Source: Propionibacteriaceae bacterium
Lineage (GTDB): Bacteria > Actinomycetota > Actinomycetes > Propionibacteriales > Propionibacteriaceae
Reading direction: 5' to 3'
Length of the DNA stretch: 10,559 bases
Assembly (NCBI GenBank): GCA_021323255.1
Contig: JAJTCL010000066.1
Span: 1-10,559 of the forward strand
Numbering within the stretch: the stretch's first letter is position 1; each line of letters begins with the position of its first letter. Below are positions 6,918-10,559 of this stretch, piece by piece. The notes under the pieces are model-generated. The model saw only the letters and a program-made list of their open reading frames with translations, was not told the DNA's origin and searched no databases. The position numbers and the translations under genes are program-made.

Positions 6918-7901
6918 ATGAGCCGTCCACGCCTTGCGCTCGCCATCGCTGCTGCGGCCATCATCATCGCCGCCATCGGACTCGGAGCGGTGATCAGCGG
7001 TTCGCTGGCCGGGCCCCAGCCGAGCGGCACCTCTCCCACGGAGGCTACGGGGCCGTCGGACCCGACAGCCAAGCCACCCCACACTCTCACCGATCCTCTG
7101 ACAGGCGGCACGGTCAGCGACCACCCGGTGGTCGCCGCCAAAGTGGAGAACATCGCGGCGGCCAGACCCCAGGTGGGCCTGAGCCAGGCTGACATCACCT
7201 TCATCCAAGAGGTTGAGGGTGCCCAGACGCGACTCCTCGCCGTCTACCACTCGAGATTTCCCAAGCGTGTCGGACCGATCCGCAGTGCCCGGAGCACCGA
7301 CGCACAACTGCTGCCGCTGTTCGGCAAACCTGGGCTGGTTTATTCCGGAGCGAACTCCTCGGTTCAGCGCAAGCTCGACAATGCCTCGATCGTGCCAATC
7401 CAACGCTCCACTCGCGATAGTCGGCGGGTAGCGCCGCACAACGTCTTCGTCAACCTGGACAACATCGCGAAGTCGAAACGGCTTGCCGAGGCCAAGTCCA
7501 TAGGGTGGACCTTCAACGACGCTGCACCGCAAGGTGCCACGGCAGCATCGGTCAAGTTACGCGTCGGACGCGACACCTTCGACTTCAAGTACAGCTCGGG
7601 TCGATACACCGTGCGTTGGAACGGATCTCGGTACGCGGACAGCGGCACGGTCACCAAGGCCGACAACGTCGTGATCATGAACGTGCGCAACCATCCAGAC
7701 GGCAATCGCGATGTTCAGGGTGCCCCATCGGTTCAATCCGACACTGTCGGTACCGGTGCGGTGATGATCTACCGGGACGGGAGGAAGATCGAGGGGCGAT
7801 GGGAACGAACGAAGGCCTCAGCGCCGCTGGAGTTCATAGACCAGTCAGGCACGGCGATCGCATTGAAGCCCGGTCAGACCTGGGTTGCACTCGCTGGCTA
7901 G
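6918..7901 (+). CDS. DUF3048 domain-containing protein with N-terminal membrane anchor
   Basis: The 327-aa protein begins with a short basic stretch (SRPR) and a hydrophobic segment at about 6-30, then a Ser/Thr/Pro-rich spacer (31-58). This suggests a domain held outside the membrane. There is no cysteine lipobox, unlike lipoprotein members such as Bacillus YerB. The DUF3048 N-terminal domain is marked by VVAAKVENIAAARPQVGLSQADI (split here: VVAAKVEN at 71-78, ARPQVGLSQADI at 82-93), VEGAQTRLLAVY and RVGPIRSARSTDAQLLP (117-133). The C-terminal part ends with TAIALKPGQTWVAL, as usual for the family. The molecular function of DUF3048 is unknown; an envelope role is inferred from the topology. 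ATG 6918 lies 70 nt after secA and has no strong Shine-Dalgarno, so it may have its own promoter. Confidence 0.88.
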   Translation: MSRPRLALAIAAAAIIIAAIGLGAVISGSLAGPQPSGTSPTEATGPSDPTAKPPHTLTDPLTGGTVSDHPVVAAKVENIAAARPQVGLSQADITFIQEVEGAQTRLLAVYHSRFPKRVGPIRSARSTDAQLLPLFGKPGLVYSGANSSVQRKLDNASIVPIQRSTRDSRRVAPHNVFVNLDNIAKSKRLAEAKSIGWTFNDAAPQGATAASVKLRVGRDTFDFKYSSGRYTVRWNGSRYADSGTVTKADNVVIMNVRNHPDGNRDVQGAPSVQSDTVGTGAVMIYRDGRKIEGRWERTKASAPLEFIDQSGTAIALKPGQTWVALAG

Positions 7902-7927
7902 GAAATTACTGCCGACGCTGGCATTGA

Positions 7928-7942
7928 AGTTCTGTGAGAACT
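7928..7942. terminator. Small stem-loop between convergent genes
   Basis: AGTTCT (7928-7933) and AGAACT (7937-7942) pair around a 3-nt loop, GTG. The stem lies in the 39-nt gap between the converging DUF3048 and DUF5995 genes and overlaps the DUF5995 stop codon. It could act for both strands, but it is AT-rich, short and without a T-tract, so the call is weak. Confidence 0.3.
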
Positions 7943-8696
7943 ACGGCGGCGGCAGCGTGATACCGAACCCTGTCATTGCCAGACGGAGCACCACCTGGCC
8001 GGGCCTCAGCAAGTCGGCGATCTTAGCCGCGGCGAGCAGCTCCAGCTCAGCCAGTCGAGCATCGTAAGCATCTTCCCCTTCCAGTCGAGCCCGCTGCAGC
8101 TCAGCAACGTTCAGCCAGACTTTTCCTCGAGCCTCCCGGAGGAAACGCCGCGAGCTCAGCCGGTTCGCCGGGGTGAGAATACGATCCAGCAGGCTGCGTG
8201 CGCCGCCGATCGCATGATCCTCCGCCGCCACCCGGGCTGCCAGAATCCCATTGATGCGCTCATGATCGCGCCGCCGCCGGTCGACCAGCACCGGATCTTC
8301 GAAGTCATGATCGGTGATCACCGAAAGGGTGGCCGGTGGCAGGTCGTAGTTGATGTGCGCGTTCATGCCCAAGAGCAGGTGGACGATGGTCGGCAGCTGC
8401 GGATCGGCCCGGAACGCCAGCCGCCACGGTCGCGGCAAGCGCTCGCCCATCAGATCGGCGTCATGCGCCACGATGAACAGTCCCGCAAACGCGACATCCC
8501 AGCGCACCACCCAGTCAGGATCCTCGAAGAAGGCCGCATCAACTGCCTCTGCGACCGCCTGCGTGGTGCGCTGATAAGTCGTAATGAAGGTACGCCGGTG
8601 CACCTGATCAGGGGGCAGCGCGTCGATCCTTTGTTGAAGCTGGTCGACGACTTCGCCGATGGTCGATCTTGGTTGGCTGGTCGGGCCATCATGCAT
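7941..8696 (-). CDS. DUF5995 family protein
   Basis: The 251-aa protein has no signal peptide or membrane segment and is probably cytoplasmic. The pattern of the DUF5995 family is visible: FITTYQRTTQAVAEAV near residues 37-52, FFEDPDWVVRWDVAFAGLF near 56-74 and, most diagnostic, LPTIVHLLLGMNAHINYDLP at 101-120. The conserved His, Asn and Asp residues there suggest a metal- or ligand-binding helical protein, but the function is unknown. The second half is rich in Arg/Ala/Leu helices. The start is supported by AAGGAAG (complement of 8707-8713), 10 nt before the ATG at 8696. The gene runs against its neighbours. Its start is separated by only 46 bp from a divergent gene, so the two probably share a control region. 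Confidence 0.8.
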   Translation of the reverse strand: MHDGPTSQPRSTIGEVVDQLQQRIDALPPDQVHRRTFITTYQRTTQAVAEAVDAAFFEDPDWVVRWDVAFAGLFIVAHDADLMGERLPRPWRLAFRADPQLPTIVHLLLGMNAHINYDLPPATLSVITDHDFEDPVLVDRRRRDHERINGILAARVAAEDHAIGGARSLLDRILTPANRLSSRRFLREARGKVWLNVAELQRARLEGEDAYDARLAELELLAAAKIADLLRPGQVVLRLAMTGFGITLPPP

Positions 8697-8742
8697 GATC
8701 GCCAGTCTTCCTTGACCCGATTCGCTGCGGAAGGATCGGACT

Positions 8743-9363
8743 ATGGGACAGCAAGCACAGCGGGTGGCATTCGATCCCGTCCTGGTTGGTCGCAGTGAAT
8801 GTGAGGCGTGGGTCGGGTACTACCGCCGCGACTGGCCGCGAATGCTGGCCGGGCTAATTGGCATGGTGCGACACGGCTTTGCGCTGGGGCCGCTCAGAAA
8901 CCTGAAGGCTGCTTGGTACGTCCTGCGCGGAAGCCAAGCCTGGGCGCCGTTTCCAGACAATGATCCAGAAGCCGCCCGGCGCCACATGACCCGTTTCTTT
9001 CGACTGGCCAACAAGGCCGGCCGAGTCCGCGTCGATCCGCGCCTCGCCGCGGAACTGGAGGTGGCCTGGTGGCAGACCCACCGAGCGCTGCAGCATGATG
9101 CCCAGGTCAGTGACGCCGACCTGGGCGCCGCCATGGTCCGCTTCTATTGCTACCTCTACCAGGCAGATCCGGCCGACGTGCGCCGCGCGGCCGAGCTGAG
9201 GGTGCAGGCCATGGTCCTCTCCGACGCGTGGGTCGCTGCGGGATGCCGGCTGGACGACCCGACGCTCGCCAAGGAGCGGTTGGCGCTCGTGGCCTCATAT
9301 GCCGCGCTCCGGGAAGCCAGCGACCGCGGAGCCATGACCGCCGACTTGTCAGAACCCAGTTGA
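8743..9363 (+). CDS. Conserved-looking hypothetical protein, 206 aa
   Basis: I do not recognise a named family, although similar proteins appear to exist in other actinobacteria. The start is well supported: GGAAGGA at 8729-8735 is 7 nt before ATG 8743. The protein looks alpha-helical and soluble, rich in Ala, Arg and Trp. Segments that look conserved are ECEAWVGYYRRDWPRMLAG (19-37), ARRHMTRFFRLANKAGRVRVDP (78-99, split as ARRHMTRFF and KAGRVRVDP), EVAWWQTHR (106-114), FYCYLYQADPADVRRAAELR (134-153) and MVLSDAWVAAGC (157-168). No catalytic motif, signal peptide or clear membrane helix is seen. It is divergent from the DUF5995 gene with a 46-bp gap, so shared regulation is possible. Its last codons and stop lie inside a perfect palindrome. 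Confidence 0.8.
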   Translation: MGQQAQRVAFDPVLVGRSECEAWVGYYRRDWPRMLAGLIGMVRHGFALGPLRNLKAAWYVLRGSQAWAPFPDNDPEAARRHMTRFFRLANKAGRVRVDPRLAAELEVAWWQTHRALQHDAQVSDADLGAAMVRFYCYLYQADPADVRRAAELRVQAMVLSDAWVAAGCRLDDPTLAKERLALVASYAALREASDRGAMTADLSEPS

Positions 9364-9387
9364 GCTATAGCTCAACTGGGTTCTGAC
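9348..9387. repeat. Perfect 40-bp palindrome over a stop codon
   Basis: The left arm GTCAGAACCCAGTTGAGCTA (9348-9367) is followed directly by its exact reverse complement (9368-9387), with no spacer. The left arm supplies the last three sense codons and the TGA (9361-9363) of the 206-aa gene. As RNA it would form a very stable hairpin with a minimal loop around CTATAG. No T-tract follows. A U-less terminator for the upstream gene is the simplest reading; an inverted-duplication scar is the alternative, since a truncated gene relic begins at its right edge. Confidence 0.75.
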
Positions 9388-9467
9388 CCTGGGGGCCGTC
9401 CGCTGCGTCGCTCCAGCCGCGACCCGCGCGGTCATACACGCAGACTCTGCTGTCGCGGGCTACGGCC
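9388..9467 (-). pseudogene. Relic of an alpha/beta hydrolase gene
   Basis: Reading the minus strand from about 9467 to 9388 gives VARDSRVCVYDRAGRGWSD followed by AADGPQG. The core VCVYDRAGRGWSD is the strand and turn that follow the oxyanion region in a common group of actinobacterial alpha/beta hydrolases. The resemblance stops at the edge of the palindrome. There the frame reads QNPVEL and a stop, with no GHSFGG nucleophile elbow after it. On the other side, the expected HG oxyanion motif is also missing. About 25 codons therefore survive. This is a gene fragment without function as an enzyme. The identification rests on motif recognition alone. Confidence 0.6.
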
Positions 9468-9517
9468 AGGCCACTGCGTCGAGTTCGGGCCAGCAATGAT
9501 GAGGCAATCGAGGAGGC

Positions 9518-9522
9518 AGGAG
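9518..9522 (+). promoter_or_regulatory. Ribosome-binding site of the cyclase gene
   Basis: AGGAG lies 5 nt before GTG 9528, with a second, stronger AGGAGG at 9511-9516 (11 nt away). The frame is open further upstream but offers no other ATG or GTG nearby, so GTG 9528 is the start. Confidence 0.7.
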
Positions 9523-9527
9523 CTGAA

Positions 9528-10559
9528 GTGTCTGACCGCATCGAAGAAATCGCCAAGCGCGCGAACGTGCCCGAGGGCTTTGTACGACAGCTGGTCGCGG
9601 CCGGCGCGCTTCCCTCCGATGAGGGTGAGTTGGGATCCTCCAGCGCGGTCCGGCGTGCAAGGCTGCTGTGGTCTTGGACGGCAGCGGGGCTCTCGGTCGA
9701 GACGGTCCTTGGCCTGATCAATAAGGGCGCCCTGTCGCTGGCATTCCTGGATGCGCCGGTGATGGCTTTGCCGGAACGCCTGGACCGCTCCTACGAGCAG
9801 CTTGCCGCCGAGCGTGGGGCGCCGATGAGCTTGGTGCAAGCACTCCACCAATCGCTCGGCTTCGCCCCTCCGGAGCCCGGCGACATGGCTGGCGAGGACG
9901 ACGCGACCATGTTGGAGGTTGCAAGGTTGTTCCGCGGCGCGGGAGCAACCGACGACGCCACCCTGCGGCTGCTGGCCGTGTACGCCGACAACCTGCGCCG
10001 CATCGCCAAGGCCGAGTCGGACTACTACGAGGCCAACATTGAGCGCCGCCTCCGCGCCAAAGGACTAGACGAGCGTCAGCTGATCGAGCTCGGCACCCAG
10101 CTCGGCGACCGGGTCATCGGGTTGCTGGAACGAGTGCTTCTGATGGTCTACCGCCGCCGTCGCGAGCACGTCTGGACCGAGCACGCCATCAACCACGTCG
10201 AGGAGGCACTGGAGAGTTCCGGTCTCCAACAACGAGTGCCGCAGCCACCAGCCATCTGCTTTGTCGACCTGACGGGCTACACCCGCCTAACCGAGGAGCG
10301 CGGCGACGATGCCGCGGCTCAGGTCGCGGGGCGGCTGGTTGCGCTGGTGAACGACATCTCGCGGCGTCGAGGGGGCCGCCCCGTCAGGTGGCTCGGGGAC
10401 GGCGGGATGTTCTACTTTCGGGAGCCCGGGACAGCCGTGGTCGCCGGCCTCGACCTGGTAGAGCGCGGCCCTGCGGCCGATCTGCCACCAGCCCATGTGG
10501 GCATCCACACCGGCCCCGTCATCTCACAGGACGGAGACGTCTACGGAAGGACTGTGAAC
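9528..10559 (+). CDS. Class III adenylate/guanylate cyclase with MerR-like N-terminus (3' end outside window)
   Basis: The first 344 residues are present. Residues 1 to about 75 resemble a MerR-type winged helix: IEEIAKRANVPEGFVRQLVAAGAL, then VRRARLLWSWTAAGLSVETV. A helical middle region (about 76-235) contains FRGAGATDDATLRLLAVYADN and MVYRRRREHVWTEHAINHVEE. It is similar in style to regulatory segments of actinobacterial cyclases. The catalytic domain starts near 241 with CFVDLTGYTRLTEERGDDAA; D247 is the first metal-binding Asp. WLGDGGMFYF holds the second, D291. HTGPVISQDGDVYGRTVN ends the window at N344, matching the transition-state Asn. R287 stands where a substrate-contacting Lys is usual. 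The likely reaction is ATP to cAMP; GTP use cannot be excluded. No membrane segment is seen in this part. Confidence 0.88.
   Translation, partial: MSDRIEEIAKRANVPEGFVRQLVAAGALPSDEGELGSSSAVRRARLLWSWTAAGLSVETVLGLINKGALSLAFLDAPVMALPERLDRSYEQLAAERGAPMSLVQALHQSLGFAPPEPGDMAGEDDATMLEVARLFRGAGATDDATLRLLAVYADNLRRIAKAESDYYEANIERRLRAKGLDERQLIELGTQLGDRVIGLLERVLLMVYRRRREHVWTEHAINHVEEALESSGLQQRVPQPPAICFVDLTGYTRLTEERGDDAAAQVAGRLVALVNDISRRRGGRPVRWLGDGGMFYFREPGTAVVAGLDLVERGPAADLPPAHVGIHTGPVISQDGDVYGRTVN

Noticed and set aside
6918..7010. Lipoprotein signal for the DUF3048 protein
   Set aside because: There is no cysteine after the hydrophobic segment, so a lipobox is absent; a plain membrane anchor or signal peptide fits better.
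8051..8090. Direct repeat CCAGTCGAGC at 8051-8060 and 8081-8090
   Set aside because: It lies inside the DUF5995 gene in the same frame, 30 bp apart, and reflects similar Ala-Arg-Leu codons in a helix.
8712..8740. TTGACC in the 46-bp divergent gap as a -35 box
   Set aside because: No TANNNT element lies 16-19 nt downstream, and the spot overlaps the ribosome-binding site of the opposite gene.
9367..9400. tRNA-like string (TAGCTCAACTGGGTTC) resembling a D-arm and T-loop start
   Set aside because: No acceptor stem, anticodon arm or matching GAGC follows; the string is fully explained by the right arm of the palindrome.

Overview
The window comes from the chromosome of a GC-rich actinobacterium. 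The order lpqB – ComF-family gene – hpf – secA is the conserved actinobacterial block that normally follows mtrA-mtrB. The SecA has the actinobacterial insertion in its second nucleotide-binding domain, and several starts are GTG, one of them possibly leaderless. A DNA glycosylase gene of the YcaQ type between hpf and secA suggests a Propionibacteriales/Nocardioides-like relative, but this lineage guess is weak.

Layout, left to right. (1) 2-673: the 3' end of lpqB. (2) 721-752: a perfect 13-bp stem, then a ComF-family phosphoribosyltransferase (756-1484). (3) 1485-1738: a gene-free stretch with a run of small hairpins. (4) 1739-2368: hpf, encoding the long-form ribosome hibernation factor. 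(5) 2398-2528: a 131-bp segment bounded by 15-bp perfect inverted repeats, ending just before a YcaQ/AlkX-like DNA glycosylase gene (2547-3752). (6) 3929-6847: complete secA. (7) 6918-7901: a membrane-anchored DUF3048 protein. (8) 7941-8696, minus strand: a DUF5995 protein, convergent with the DUF3048 gene and divergent from an unrecognised 206-aa gene (8743-9363). (9) 9348-9387: a perfect 40-bp palindrome over the stop codon of that gene, followed by a minus-strand relic of an alpha/beta hydrolase gene (about 9388-9467). (10) 9528 to the window end: the first 344 residues of a class III nucleotidyl cyclase with a MerR-like N-terminus.

The left two thirds are housekeeping: envelope signalling (LpqB), ribosome dormancy (HPF), crosslink repair (YcaQ type) and protein export (SecA). 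They are syntenic rather than one pathway, and most gene gaps are wide enough for separate transcription. The right third is less conserved in character and shows evidence of past rearrangement. I see no clear new multi-gene system. The most unusual material is non-coding: three long perfect inverted repeats at gene boundaries and the truncated hydrolase relic.
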